Both the position numbers and the translations under genes were made by a program. From the NCBI GenBank assembly GCA_946406115.1, contig OX291555.1, positions 12,170,001 to 12,234,000 of the forward strand: a stretch of 64,000 nt of DNA, written 5' to 3'. Positions 1 through 12,423 of this stretch are shown here, piece by piece (within the stretch, counting starts at the first letter, position 1; each line of letters begins with the position of its first letter). The DNA is from Apoda limacodes. Taxonomy: Eukaryota > Arthropoda > Insecta > Lepidoptera > Limacodidae. The notes beneath the pieces were generated by a model. The model was not told the DNA's origin. It made no database searches and saw only the letters and a program-made list of their open reading frames with translations.

Positions 1-1730
1 ACCGGTCATTAAACGAAATTATTCCTGCTTCGCGTCCGTGCTATAGTAAGTAATAAATCTACAAAAAGATTTTTTCCTGGATCTAATCATTTATTTAACA
101 AACTTGCCTATTCTTGTACACTAACCCTAATATAACTAACAATTTATTCTGAAATTCCCATGTGTTTCAAGTTCCCGTGTGTTATGGTACATCTTTTGTG
201 ACCCTAACCCTTATTTATATCGTTACACACCAACCTATATATTTTGGTTTGTTTTTTAACCTAAAGTTACTGGTTTGGTTTTTGTGGTGGTTACTAGGTC
301 GTCATACGAAAATCATATTTTCTACTGGGCCACGCCATATGTTTTAGCTTCTGCTTAAAACCAGCCAAGAAAGTGTCGTACATCCATTTAGCTATGGTTC
401 CTTACAATGTTTATTTTATTTTTGCGGATACCTTAAAACCACTTTTGGTCCTATTTTGTTCAAAACACAACGAAACGAACTTTATAAAATATGAACATTG
501 TAATAAATGTGTTAATTTGTTTTATTTCTTAATTTTCAGTGACCTAAGGTGGAATGAAGTGTAAATCTGAGACTTTGGGGCAGAGTGGTTCAGCAACATT
601 AACAAACATGTTGTTTTTTAGGTAAGAAGTTATAATTTTGTGTATAGAGCTATATCTATTTACATAAAACTACGTTAAATATAAGAAGCTATATAAAACA
701 CACTATAAAATAATGTATCAATTTGACAGTAATTTTACGCGATTTAGAGTTCCTTAGTTTAATAATGAAACCTTTATAGCAACGCCAGATCTATTCGTCA
801 GTATGTCACAGTCACGGATTGGAAAATATATCAATATCAATACTTAATTTGGTAACGTAGGTACCTATGCATTCACATTTTGGCAAAAAGATATTTAAAG
901 CGGGAAGAAATAAAAAAGGAAATTCAAAATTATGGTGTAGTCACTTTTTCTAAATTATGCCAAATTTTTTGAAATTCGTCATCAAAGTGGCCATTTCGGT
1001 TAAAATATGACCCAGAAGGTGTGGACAGAAAAACCTAAAAAAGTGCAGAATACATACTGGCACTTAAAAAAATTATAAAATTTACCAGAGTAGGTATTTG
1101 TGCGATATATAGATGACCTATGTTGGTATGCATATTAGCTTCTTAATGTATATGCTTGTTTTCAAATAACGATTATAGTAACGGCTAAGCATGGCCCAAC
1201 ATGCTCTTGATCTGTTTTTTTCTATATCTTATTGAGGTACGTATATCCATGCTAGGCACTAGTACGCAAAATCTAGCGACATTTCGCAGTTTTTCTCATC
1301 ATCTTCTATATCCATCACATAAACTATCGCGTCTAAAAATACGAGCACATCTCTCAAAATAAACATTAACCCAGCTCGGCCGTACGATTCCGTACAGCAA
1401 AAAAAGTACCGCTAAACTTTTTATGTAGAGGTCGTACGATGGCGCCAAAACTTCGGGCGCGCTCGGCCCGCTTCGGTTCAACTCGGTACGGCAATGCCAA
1501 CCTGACGGATCAAATTTTACGCGCGATCTCGTGGGCCTATGAATGTTTTAAAAAGTTGTTTTGATATGAAATAGTTAATACAGTAATACTGGCGAGGTGT
1601 ACCCCGCCGCCGACGCCTTAGCAGACTATTCGGATCTTACATTAAGGAAAAAAGTAGGTTCAAATATTTTGTCTCAGTGTATGAGACTATAATAGAATGA
1701 GTATTTTATTTATATCAATGGGTAGATTGA
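1..1730. other. AT-rich stretch, no gene seen
   Basis: I see no coding exon, RNA gene or clear repeat boundary here. The short open frames are low-complexity and have no recognisable domain. A locally GC-richer patch around 1370-1500 contains several CGTACGATT-like words but no interpretable structure. Confidence 0.5.
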
Positions 1731-1732
1731 GG

Positions 1733-1830
1733 TAGGGTTGCCATCCGTCCGCGTTTCCCCGGATTTGTCCTAGTTTAAAGGGCGTCCGGGGAGCGTCCGG
1801 ACGGGGTTTCATTTATATCCCGTTAAAAGT
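1733..1830. repeat. MITE-like repeat with GTCCGG-rich ends
   Basis: The block starts AGGGTTGCCATCCGTCC and contains paired blocks rich in CCGG and GTCCGGACG that fold back on each other (CGTCCGGGGAGCGTCCGGACG region). It resembles a widespread animal MITE type with a GGTTGCCATCCGTCC head. The family name and exact ends are not certain. Confidence 0.45.
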
Positions 1831-2039
1831 TCCTAAAAACTTTAAGAACCTTTTGTTTTGATAACAGAGTAAAAAATATAAGACTGCAAACAGTTTCTTA
1901 AAACGATTTGTTTCTTCATAAGACCAAATTTAGTTTATTTTTTGATTTTTCTATTTATTTGATTTTGTTAGCCCATCGGCACTACAAATTTGTATTTAGC
2001 AAACGTCAAAAAAGCAATCCTTATACCTCATAAAAAATT

Positions 2040-2415
2040 GATCAAGTGCGAGTCGGGCTCGCGCATCATGGTTTCCGTGCCACCATTTATTTTACAAACA
2101 CAAACGACAAAGAAATAGTGTTCCTAGGCACCCATCCAATGACAGACCGAGCCCAACGTTGCTTGACTTCGCATATTGCTTCCAAAGTGTTACAGGGCTA
2201 CGAGTATGTACTATTTTTTTATTACTATTTATGGAAATGGCTCGAACTCGTCTCACACTTGTTCCATTCCTTTCACGCCAGTTTTTATTATTTGTTATTA
2301 TACTTAAGAGTTTACACTATAATTACTTCAAGTTAAAAACTTGAATGTATTATACAAATTAAATTTATGTTTATTTCCGGATCAGCAACAATAGTCATTC
2401 TTAGGAACCCTAACT
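2040..2415 (+). repeat. Interspersed 'GTGCGAGTCGG' repeat, copy 1
   Basis: It begins with CAAGTGCGAGTCGGGCTCGCGCA followed by a degenerate GGTTTCCGTGCC. It ends near 2400-2412 with AGGAACCCTAAC, the inverted form of the AGGGTTCCGTA head. The same family appears at 4421-4845, 13795-14765 (reversed) and 27552-27846. It is a non-autonomous, non-coding interspersed repeat common in moths and butterflies; this copy is diverged. Confidence 0.5.
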
Positions 2416-2747
2416 TAGTGCGTTGGCCGCACTGGCCGGTTGTATTTACCTATCTGTTTTTTCGTAATTTTATTAGAAGGGCCAAAATTCTTTCTAGTGT
2501 CTGAAATAGAGATGAAAATTTATAAACACTTTCACAAAATAGTAAATGTCTCGAAATATTTTCCTAGTAGTTATACGTTAGTTCTTAACCGGGCCTTAAT
2601 GTTTATTATCCGCCCTTGTATTGCAATATTCAAATGGAACCTTTATAGATTTCTTGTGTCCATCTAACTTGATGTTGCAAAAAATTTACAGTAATGTGTG
2701 AATGTCTTACTTTGTGAAGCCGCCACGCAGTTTTAGTAATAAAATTA

Positions 2748-2870
2748 CCAAGGTGGCAAACAAGCCTGCGGTCCGCCTGATGCAAATCTGTCACCACAGC
2801 CAATGGTCGCTTCCGCTTGCAGCACTGGATACATTACCCGCACGTTGCCGAGCCCTTAAAAATCTCTTCT
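2748..2870 (-). mobile_element. LINE-A 3' tail fragment
   Basis: The plus strand shows AGGTGGCAAACAAGCC, GGTCCGCCTGATG, and then GCACGTTGCCGAGCCCTT. These match in order the 3' end of the long LINE-A copies at 32373 and 60679. Only the untranslated tail is present, so this is a 5'-truncated insertion on the minus strand. Confidence 0.65.
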
Positions 2871-2949
2871 TACTTGCAGAACCCCATATTTTAGTCTATA
2901 GTTTGTATCTTAGCTGTATATTTTGCTATTTTAATCTTATATCTAATAA

Positions 2950-4420
2950 GTCTTAATTCAAAAATTAAATTTATCTTTCAATCCGTGTGTTTTTTGAAAA
3001 TAATAAAACAGTCATAATAAAGCTCTACTTTACAAAAAACTTTAACGCAAGAAAGTGTCGTGTCAAGAACTTTTTAGGTGTACACTTGCGGAAGGCGTAA
3101 CGATATTCAGTTACTATAAGGTTTCGTTTTCACTTCGATGACTACAGAACTCAACTCCATCACAATTCACAACAAATAACAAAAACTGTTTTTTTTTTTC
3201 AAAGTTATGAATAAACTAGCTTTTACCTGTGACTGACAGCTTTTTTTTTCTGAACTGTCAATGCAGTTGGCTGTTGCAGCCATTACTGCTTCACAGGGCT
3301 TTTTTTGGGCGAGATTCTGAAGGAGCCTCGACTTGGGTTGTCCTGTCGCTCTCGGGGGCGTCCCTTCGACCGACGTGAGTCTCGAACCCGAAGCTGATTC
3401 AGCGCCAGGAGGGGAGTTCCCCGGACTGACTGCACTAAATTTAGTTATCAGGGTAGGATTCTTATTTTATTTGATCTGATCGTAAATAGAAAAATTTCAG
3501 AAAATAATTGATTCTTTTTTTGTAATTGGAATTATGTCAACTTTTGAAAATTGTGATCGGAAACTGAATGCCACATTTAATTCCTCAAATCTAACCACAG
3601 CATTAATTTCAAATTTTAACACAGACATCAACTCTGTACCGTAAAAATTACGTCGAAAAACAAACCGCCTTTTTCTAATTCGGCTACCAATACAAACACC
3701 CCATATATCATTTATAAATAATGGTTTAATTCGGCGCCTTAATTTTTTTTTGCCGTTATTAATAGTAAGATTTGGTAGCTGACGTTTTTTGCGAGTCGGC
3801 CGTCAGTTCCGGGTTCGTTACCGGGCGGCGGCGGCGGCGGCGGCGAGACGGAAAAAAAAACTTGACTTGAATTTCTTCTGGCATCATAAATTTTCTTTCG
3901 GCGTGTAATGGTCGAAATGTAGACGGGTGACCTTGCTGGGCCGTCGCTTGTCTACCGATGCCTCTACACTAGTGTTTTTGACTGAAATTAAAAAGCAAGT
4001 AATTAAAATGTGTGGTGTCCACCTACCTACTTAAAAAAAACACTGTTATTAGGGTGCCGTACCAAAAGGAATGAGAAACCATGATGTCCAACTGTTTGCC
4101 ACAGCGTATTTTCCAGCAATTACAAATATGCAAGATATGGCCTTAAAATGATACAGATATAGAACTTGCTTTCCCACATTTCACTCTTTTAGTTACACTT
4201 TTTTTCTGGCAGGTAAATAAGTTTTTTTGACAGTTTTTGGATCCTTGTCAAAAATGATATAACTTTTAGTAAAAAATTTTTTTTTTTTTCTATTAATGTG
4301 GAAAAATATAAATGATGCCAAATTTAAACGGACAACACTATAAAAAGAAAATTTAGTTACGAGAAATACAAAAAAAAAATTTTAACAACAAAAAAATAAT
4401 GGTAAAAAGGTAAAAAAACC
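2950..4420. other. No gene; GC patch and (GGC)n run
   Basis: The stretch holds poly-T runs, an unassigned GC-richer block at about 3296-3425, and a short (GGC)n microsatellite at about 3824-3845 set in a GC-rich neighbourhood (3785-3850). I see no exon, splice-bounded frame or RNA gene. Confidence 0.45.
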
Positions 4421-4845
4421 AGCCAAATGCGAGTAAGGCTCGCGCATCGAGGGTTCTGTAAAAACTTATTATATGTAGTAAGTTCTTCCATCATGAGATC
4501 AAGTCTCACAGGTTTATGATCAGTTCTTTGAATTTTCCCCTTAATTTGTGATGTCACATCTTGCTGCTTGCCAAATTTCATGATTCTAGGTCAACGGCAA
4601 GTAACCCATAGGTTTTGATTTATTTGTGAATGCTAAAATATGCGACATTGTTTTTTTTCAGTTTCAAGGGCCTGTAGTATTTGATATTATTTTAAATATG
4701 ATAACTTCACGCGCTCCTGAAAAAAGTGTCTCGACAGGCAGACAGACAGAGAAACAGACAGACATGCAGACGGACAGAAAAACAGACAGACGGACAACAA
4801 AGTGATCTTATAAGGGTTCCTCTTCAGTAACGGAACCCTAAAATG
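4421..4845 (+). repeat. Interspersed 'GTGCGAGTCGG' repeat, copy 2, near complete
   Basis: The head is AACCAGCCAAATGCGAG, then GGCTCGCGCA and GAGGGTTCTGTA. The tail is AACGGAACCCTAAA, an inverted match to the head. The inside holds the CAAAACCTATGGG block (here reversed, about 4600-4625) and a GACAGACAGA/GACGGACAG run. That run is a degenerate microsatellite typical of this family. There is no coding capacity. Confidence 0.6.
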
Positions 4846-4869
4846 TAAATATTTTTAAACTCAAACTCA

Positions 4870-5265
4870 ACTCAACAAATCTCCATGCCAAAGGTCATCT
4901 TAATAGGTACACGCTAAACGCTCAAACCGCTGTACCGATTATGATAAAATTTGGCTTGGAGATATTTTGGGTGCCGAGAAAGAATATAGGCTAGTTGAGA
5001 ACGTCAAGTTGAAGTCGGTTTTTTTTTATATACCTAATTGTGGAGTTGCCGTTGCAATTCTACACCGATAACTGATGGTAGGGCGGGTGGAACCGCGGGA
5101 TAATTTGGCATGGAGATAGTTTGAGTCGAAGGAAGGACAAAGGCTACTTGAAAACGTCAAGTATGAGTCGGTTATTGTTCTATAATCGAGGAGTTGCCGT
5201 TGAAATCCTATACCGAAAACCAAAATTCGGGCGGGTGAAACCGCGGGCAAAAGCTAGTAGTTATA
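4870..5265 (+). repeat. Helitron-like non-autonomous repeat
   Basis: Two successive partial units are visible. Each has a 'TTTGGC(A/T)TGGAGATA' core, a 'GGCTA.TTG' block and an ending with GGGCGGGTGAAACCGCGGG. The second unit finishes AAAGCTAGTAG, that is a CTAG end as expected for Helitron termini. Similar sequence lies at 24695-25000 and 25445-25580. No RepHel coding is present; the assignment rests on the terminus and the general look. Confidence 0.4.
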
Positions 5266-5455
5266 TAGACAAAATGTCTTAAATATTTTTAAATGGTGTT
5301 TCGTCATGATATGGTAATGATTTTTTTCATCCATTTATTTTCAATAACAAAACATTACGTTGATTTTTTGCACGAGCGAGCCGTGTATGAGTCACCGCTC
5401 AGATTACCATACAAAAGTGCGTTAAAGACATTTAGCTTTAAAGCCTTTTTGAAAA

Positions 5456-5675
5456 AATTCTGCACATTACACACACACAGCGCCATTTAGCCCTAAGCAT
5501 GGACACCAGACAACGGATTTAAATTCATATAAGTATATATATATTAACATATATATAAATAAGATACCCAGACTCAAGGAAAACACAAATTTTCATCACA
5601 TAAATTTTTGTCCCGTGTGGGAATCGAACCCCTCGCCCCTCTATTCAGCAGACAGGCTATTGAGCCACTGAGAAA
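5456..5675 (-). repeat. tRNA-derived SINE, full-length-like copy
   Basis: On the minus strand there is a tRNA-like head with A-box-like TGGCTCAATAGC and B-box GGTTCGATTCC (plus-strand GGAATCGAACC at about 5621). The body follows with TTTGTGTTTTCCTTGAGTCTGGG, and the tail resembles GGCGCTGTGTGTGTAATGT. The same head-body-tail order recurs at 27028-27275, with partial copies at 9030, 23165, 25640, 29930 and 36737. Confidence 0.65.
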
Positions 5676-6149
5676 AATATTAACATTTGGGGATTTAAAA
5701 AACCTTTTTAATTAAATCTAGAATGGATGGAAATATAAAGGAGTTACATAGATAGAACAGATGGATGGACATGACGAATCTACAAGTGTTTCGTTTTTGA
5801 TATTTGTCTCTCTAAAGAAACTAATTTTCATTCAGTCGACCTAATTATCACTATTCACGATAACCTATACGAAATTTCAAGTTTATGCATGAAACAGTAT
5901 TTTAGAAAAATACCTGTGACAGACGGACAGACTGATCTGCAACTGAGCGATGTACTATCAAAATTGCTTTAGTTTGATTTATTTTGTAAGCAATTCAAAA
6001 AACTAGAAAGTAAAATTCAGATAACTTGAAAGCTAATGGCAAATCAATAAAAAATATGTATCAAAAATTCTACCTTTAACTATATTTAACCTAGTGGCTT
6101 TCTTATTTGGGCGAACATTATAGATTTCATGATTTTAAGGTTCGGTAAA

Positions 6150-6245
6150 AAAGACGTATGTGAAATACGGACTAGGCCCGCATGTGGACTATGGCCAAAA
6201 TCGTCCTCGTTGAAGGTAGGCCGTGCTCCAACAGAGGGGACTTAT
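6150..6245 (+). repeat. Short interspersed repeat ('GGCCCGCATGTGGACTATGG')
   Basis: The words ACTAGGCCCGCATGTGGACTATGGCC match a very common lepidopteran repeat. Related, more diverged pieces occur at 22925-23010 and 23560-23700. This is a fragment; the parent element is not identified. Confidence 0.45.
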
Positions 6246-6288
6246 AAGGCTAAAGAAAAAAAATAAGTGAAAAGTATATACTTACATA

Positions 6289-6720
6289 GGGTGCGTTCGT
6301 TTTGGAATTAAGAGTTCCTACGATTGATACTTTTTACACTTTTGATAACGCCAGTTTTGCCACCGACACCTATCGTTCGTGTGGCTTTAAAACGTTACTA
6401 ACTAAATTGTTGGTTGCAAAACTAGCAAAATGAACGGTTGACGTACGCATACTACGATTAAACATACACACACACTACCATAAACAATGAATATGTATAG
6501 GCAGTTTGACAGATTGACACAAAAACCCCACCTCCAGACATGGATCTAAAGTTTTATTTTCAGTTTTATCACTAAAAGTGACAAAAATAATAAAAATATC
6601 GTTAACGAACAATGAAAATAAAATGACATTTTGATATTTTTTATACTAATGCTAAACGAACGGATGACTGATGACAAGATAATGAAAATAATGATTCTGC
6701 AAACCTAAACGAACGCGCCC
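6289..6720. mobile_element. MITE, 432 bp, ATA duplication
   Basis: The 5' end reads GGGTGCGTTCGTTT and the 3' end AAACGAACGCGCCC, an inverted repeat with one mismatch in 14. Both sides are flanked by ATA (6286-6288 and 6721-6723), which fits a 3-bp target-site duplication. Extra internal AACGAAC words sit near both ends, as in subterminal transposase-binding motifs. It has no coding capacity. Confidence 0.7.
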
Positions 6721-6723
6721 ATA

Positions 6724-8715
6724 ATGTGCCAAATTTCAACATGAGCGAAGTAGTGTCTATAAGCTATTTATTGAAACATATCATCTTAGAAACCTATTTC
6801 TACGAATACCTACCTCCCAAATGCGAGTTTTATATTAACTCAATGAAGGTTATTTGTGGGATTAAACTAGTCACCTCATATTTCTAAGTCGGCTAACAAT
6901 GAATAGCTGTATCGCAGATTTACCGGACTTGACAACAGTTCCGCATCCGGTCAATACCCCCACGAAACATTCCTCCCACGTACCATGATCACTGTTTCAC
7001 TATGGACGTTATTCATCGACGGTTTTGCATGCATCAGTTGTGATCTCCACGTGTCAAATATAACCAGCAATGAAGAGGTTACAAGTTAGAAGTTTAGTTT
7101 TTGCGTAGTTTTGCTAGGTTTGTTTAGTGCAGATGTAAATATTATGAATTAGCGATCTACATACCTAGTTTGTCGTCCGCCGTTCGTTTGTTCGTAGAAT
7201 AGTTATAAAGCTAGAGTTTTGTACATGTAATTGTTTTAACGATATTCTTGTGATTAAAAATTCCCGTGGGAAATGTCTGTGTGCATTAAAAGTATCGTAT
7301 AACTTATACTCTAATGTACTTTCTGACTTTTTGTATGATGCAAATTTTGACGACTTTAATCACACAAGCTTATTGGGAACAGTCTGGAATACACCGGACT
7401 CTGGAATCAAATGAAAATTGTTTTCTTTTCCATAATATCTATAAAGTTTTCAAAAATCGGACTTGGCTAAGGAGGGGGGGGGGGACTTTTTATTTATTTC
7501 GACCTATTTCTTTTAGAGAAAACTATATTATATGGCGTTTATATAAAAAAATAAGAAAATCTGCCAAAAGCATCGATTTTACAAGAGTTTTTTTAGTAGA
7601 TAACATGCAAGCTACCTACCTCTAAATTTTTATAAAGATCGGTTTAATAGTTTGAAAGCAAAAAGGTAACAGTTAGTTACCTTCACAGTTATTATATTAC
7701 CTACTATGAATGGTATTAATATTTAGGTTTGTAATTTTTTATTTGACCCATTTAAATGAATAGCTATTTATTTAAAACCTCAAATAATATATATTCTGCT
7801 CCGATAAAATAAAAAGAAGCAAGAATAAAGGTACACAAAAAATATTACTCACCTTTTGGCAGATAGGTACAAATAGAAAACGATTTTTCAGTTACATTTT
7901 TTCAGACAAATAGAAATGTTTGTTTAAATTTTCCGTCATTCTGAGTAAGGCCCACGCTGACAATAATACTAGGATCGCATAGAATTTGGTGAACAGGTGA
8001 GCCTCCCACTTCGGCGAAGGGGGTGTCTAGTGACCGTCTAGACGTGGGGGGGACACGTCTAGACTCAGCTGACGGCGCCCTGTTGCTATCTACCACTATA
8101 GGGATAGTTCGAATCATATTCTTCGTTTTTATGTTGCCCTGGTAGTTTTTTTATCTTATACTTAAGATTTTGTATGAACAATCCACTTTCTACATAAAGT
8201 ATCTACCAAGTCTTTGTGGCTTGAAGTAGTTTTTTTACTAAATAAAGAGAAAAACTTAAGTTATTGTTATTTTTATAACATTATAACTTTTATTTACTAT
8301 TTTGTTATATTTGGTTATTTAGCTTACCTATTTAAAAAAAAAAATTAGGGACCTATTGAGTTTCTTGCTGGCTCTTCTGTGTAGTTAAGGCAAATCGATG
8401 GTAAAGTAAATATGTAAAAGTACAACTAATATGTAGTTTGATTGACCATCAAAATCTTGGTTTAAACTACTATACTTGGATACTATACTATAACCATATT
8501 TTGAATTTAAGTTTAGGAAGCTTAATGAAAGTAGTGCTATTTACCTATACCGTGCTTAAGTTTAACTTGTATCTGGTTAAGTTGTACATAAGTAAGTAAG
8601 TTTTTTAGGCAATTCCTACTTTCGAGTGAATGACAAAAATTATAAATGGATATAGATTGATATATTGTAGTTAGTATATTGTAGAATAGATATATTGTAC
8701 CATAATAATATTATT
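6724..8715. other. No gene; one strong hairpin
   Basis: This is AT-rich sequence with no exon I can support. Two features stand out: a poly-G run near 7475-7484, and a perfect 11-bp inverted repeat, 8036-8046 with 8054-8064 (GTCTAGACGTG / CACGTCTAGAC), around a 7-base G-rich loop. Confidence 0.45.
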
Positions 8716-9029
8716 ATAGAAAGAGTGTGTTTGTTTGTAAATTGATGTCTCCGGAACTACGAGACCGATTTTGAATATAATTTATGAAAGTTTAGGGTCC
8801 GTAAATGGACGTAGTCGTAGCAAAGTACCTATGCCTTTAAGTAGGTATAAAGCAATTTTATATTATAAGTCAAAGGAATCAAAAAAATCAGGAAAAACGT
8901 TTAGTTAAGTGTTTTCTTATGCTAATTAATAATTTTCTACTAGCATTTGACTAGCATTTGACTTCAAAAATAATAAAATACTTAGCTCAATGTTTTTTCA
9001 GCTTTAGCGACTGATTTGTTTTCTTTATT

Positions 9030-9180
9030 GACTCCCTCACAGCATAGTCTGTAGTGTGGTCAGCTGCTGTGCAGAATGTGACGGTTCGATTCCTGCACTA
9101 GACAAACGTTTAAAACAAAACCCGTAACACAAGCTTTGCTTACTTTGAGGCCAGAGGCGCTGTGAGTAATGTCCAAATAT
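9030..9180 (+). repeat. tRNA-derived SINE, copy 2 (partial)
   Basis: The head contains the B-box GGTTCGATTCC at about 9083. It is followed directly by the tail half with GTAACACAAGCTTTGCTTAC and GGCGCTGTGAGTAATGTCC. The middle body seen in the copy at 27028-27275 is missing, so this copy is internally deleted or an alternative subfamily. Confidence 0.6.
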
Positions 9181-11258
9181 ATTCATATATTTGTTTTTTT
9201 TTAAATGCCATTTTGTTTTTCTTTCAATTTCATAAACGTTGCAAAGAACGTTACTTGCCCCATCCTGACCTAGGGTACTACAAATATAAGATGACACATT
9301 CGATGGGGTGTTGTGTTACAAAGGGCAAGAAAGTGTAGGGTGTCGCCGACATTGTGTGTACCTACGTGGGTGTCGCCCGCCGAAGTGTGCGACATCTCAT
9401 CAACGCAAGGGTAAAATGTCAGAACTATTTTCGCAGAAACTAACTAAGTCTATGTAGATTGATCTACTTAATTATTTTCTTACGTTTGTCTTGCACAAAA
9501 ATTCAGTCATAAAGTTGTGATGTCTCGTCCCGAACAGTCGCGCGTGCTGCGTCTATGCACTGTGCAATCGTAAGTTTTCAATAAATAAATACGATACAAT
9601 ACTCCTCTCAAAATTAGTAAATATTCTCATTGCTATTTTATTTTATTCTTATTTTTTTTAGTAGTTATAAGTGTTAAGTGTTCAAGTGTTCTATATTTAT
9701 TTTGTGAACCGGGTTTGATGATTTTTGTTTTAACTCCAATCATGACCGAATTTACTTGGGACCACCCTAAATAGCTTTGGTCAAGATTAGGGGCTTACTC
9801 TTGTCAACAAATTATTTCACAATTATTAAATTATCTCATATGAAAACCAGCTAATGAAAATATTTACATAGCAATTGCATTTGGTGATTAATAATTTTAA
9901 TACTATTCCGTTTCAAGGCACGAAAAGTTGTTTTAAGTATATTACGCCAAAATTGTAATCGAATGTCGAGAGTTATTCGCTCATCAATTGACTTTGACTT
10001 TGACTTTATATGTGAATGCGTTTTGCGATTTAAGTAGTAGGTAGTATATTTGTTTGTTGATACATCTGTTTGAGATTATTTTCGAAACTATTGATCTGAA
10101 CTCTTTTAAAACTCTCTGTCTGTTGTAGTAGCATTACATTGCATAACATTTCTTGAGATTTCATTATATTACATTTTTCTATTGTAAAAGTTTTCTTAAG
10201 TCTGCGAAAAGCGGTCATCTTCCGTATATTTTGCAACTGAGAATGCGAGACCCCGAGTAGTTAAGACTTTTGCAATAAGCTCCCTTTTATGTGCCCGGTG
10301 ATCACCATTGGTGAAAGGTAGATGTTTTGGGGTATTGGTCTATATTGATGTTTGGTGGTTTGGTTTTATAGTGTTGAACCCCGGTACATGGGGTAGCCAG
10401 TGGCTGTTCCGAGCGTGTATATGTTCGTCTACTTATATATATACTGTGGATAAAATCATGACATTATACATGTACCGTTTTCTGAACCTTAAATATTATG
10501 GTGTATAAAGTAAAAAAAATAAAAATTATAAAACGATTGAAACCAGCTTAAGGGCCCTCTTACAGCCCAGTAGCGCCACCATTAGATGTCCTCAACTTTC
10601 TCTTCGTAAAATCAAATTTCTAAAATCCAAATGTTTGAAATATAAAACTAGTCACAAGCTATTTTTAGAAGGTTTTATATAGTTTCTAAACAATATCAGT
10701 GCGTGAGTGAGTTTTTAGTTGGCATTTCTGCTGAAAACGGCCACTGCTATTTGCTCCTTTAACAATCACTAATAAGTACAAAAAGCAGACAGAAATTGCT
10801 AATTGACCGCCTTAAAGTCGATTTCCAAAATATGTGTAGCAAAGATCTCTACCTATACAGATTTGTTTATTGTCATCCAACGGCAAGAAGAATCAATGTT
10901 CGGACTACAGTCTGGCAAGGTTTGCCTGGTGACTCATTTGGATGAAGTCGGAAGTGGCTCTGCCTAATTAACTGAAGGCTCGGATTCGACATAGGACAAA
11001 CATTTATGTGATAAACATTTGTGTTTGTTATTAGCATGAGAGTTTTTAAGGTATCTAGTTTTCATAAGTATAGTATGTAAGTTTTGCTTTGCGACCAGAT
11101 GGCATTTTATTAATAATACATTTTTAAGTAGCAACTGTAAATAAGAAGTTGATAAGTGTCTGAAGCTTCTGAAACCTTTATTCGACTTCATCCGCATGGA
11201 CTTTTGGAATTAAATAGTTATTTGTTTAAATTTGGGCAAAGTTGTTTTCTGTGAAGAG
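9181..11258. other. No gene; small MITE fragment at 10227-10285
   Basis: The stretch is mostly AT-rich. At about 10227-10285 the words GAATGCGAGACC and TTTTGCAATAAGCTCC match the right arm of the foldback at 17403-17520, so a related element fragment is present. A short TTGACT run lies near 9990-10008. There is no credible exon. Confidence 0.4.
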
Positions 11259-11355
11259 TGCCGACTTTAAATCCCGAGCTAGCGATGTAGTCTAGAATGG
11301 AATCACGAGTGATTCTTATATAGACTACTGAGCACAGCGAGGGATTTAAAGGCAC
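11259..11355. repeat. Foldback repeat, about 97 bp
   Basis: The left part (TGCCGACTTTAAATCCCGAG, then GTAGTCTA) pairs with the right part (TAGACTAC, then GAGGGATTTAAAGGCACG). The centre is GAATCAC-GA-GTGATTC. It looks like a compact foldback MITE, but no target-site duplication is evident. Confidence 0.5.
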
Positions 11356-12420
11356 GAGACCTAAACTAATTTGCTCTCGTGTGAAACATGCAACTTTTCA
11401 CCTCTACCAGTGCAAAAAATAGGTCTTAGGCAAGGAACACACTGAAGGCCATATTAAGCAATAAGATTATTCTAATTTACGAATACTACCTACTATACTC
11501 TGCTCCTATCACAAAATAAACAATAGGTAGGTGCTAACTATTCTCTTTAACATTAGCACCTTCTGAAATTCTCCAATTATTGAACAATTCGTATGCTTCA
11601 AGATATTTATCACGTGACAATATACACGTTAATAAACAATCTAAGGTTAAAATAACTAATTTGTTTAAGAACTAAGAACAGAAAGAATTAGAACCCAAAT
11701 GCTAAAAAGTTTCTAGACCCAACGGTTTGAGCTGTGCGTTAACATCTCATTGGATCAGTCAATCAGTTTCTTCTTCTATATACAGAAATTTTTAAACATA
11801 TAGGTACATAATCTTAGAGATGTATGTACCACTAAAGTCCTCTCCTATTCACAAATGTATAGTTTAGGTCTGGCAGTGTAGTTAACTAAGCCAGTTATAG
11901 TTTGTTATTTTTAAGAACTGTTAATCTTTGGTAACTAATATATCTAAAAAAAAATTTACGAATTCGTGTCAAATCAAAATCGTCTTGTTGTATAAAACAT
12001 TTTATTCAACCGTAAAAATGAATGAAGTAAAAAAATACAATGGACTGAAAAACGAAATAAAACACCAGAATATTAATAAGAACAGCAATAAATCACTTTA
12101 ATCCGTAAAAAAACTGCATCTTATTGTATTTAGTCGTGATTTTTTAGCACAGTTCCCGTAAAAAGGGGACTTTCAACCATCTGCCGGGATTCTCACGCAT
12201 AGACCGTTGCCCCGCTTTTTTTTCTTTTTTAGCAAAACGCGGCGCGCGAAGGAAGTAAGGTACCACACCTGTCAGATTTTTTACGTTTAGTTTTTTTTAT
12301 TATAACATAATTTTGAAACAGTTATTTACGTCGTTTTTGCAAATGTGTGGCCTGGATAAAGATAATAATAGACTGTGTGTGTTCTACTGCTTCTATAATG
12401 GGATGTGTTCTGAGGATTGT
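11356..12420. other. No gene seen
   Basis: This is AT-rich DNA without a splice-bounded coding frame, RNA gene or recognisable repeat boundary. Confidence 0.4.
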
Positions 12421-12423
12421 TCA

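Noticed and set aside
3296..3425. Possible tRNA-like sequence (TCTCGAACCCGAAG)
   Set aside because: No cloverleaf can be drawn: I find no acceptor stem or anticodon arm at the right spacing.
5293..5490. 65-codon frame with a 'LPYKSALKTFSFKAFLKKF' end
   Set aside because: It faintly recalls a LINE C-terminal end, but nothing else around it supports that, and a SINE begins within it.
7902..8117. 71-codon minus-strand frame
   Set aside because: It is formed by the palindrome at 8036-8064 and has no domain, introns or relatives I know.
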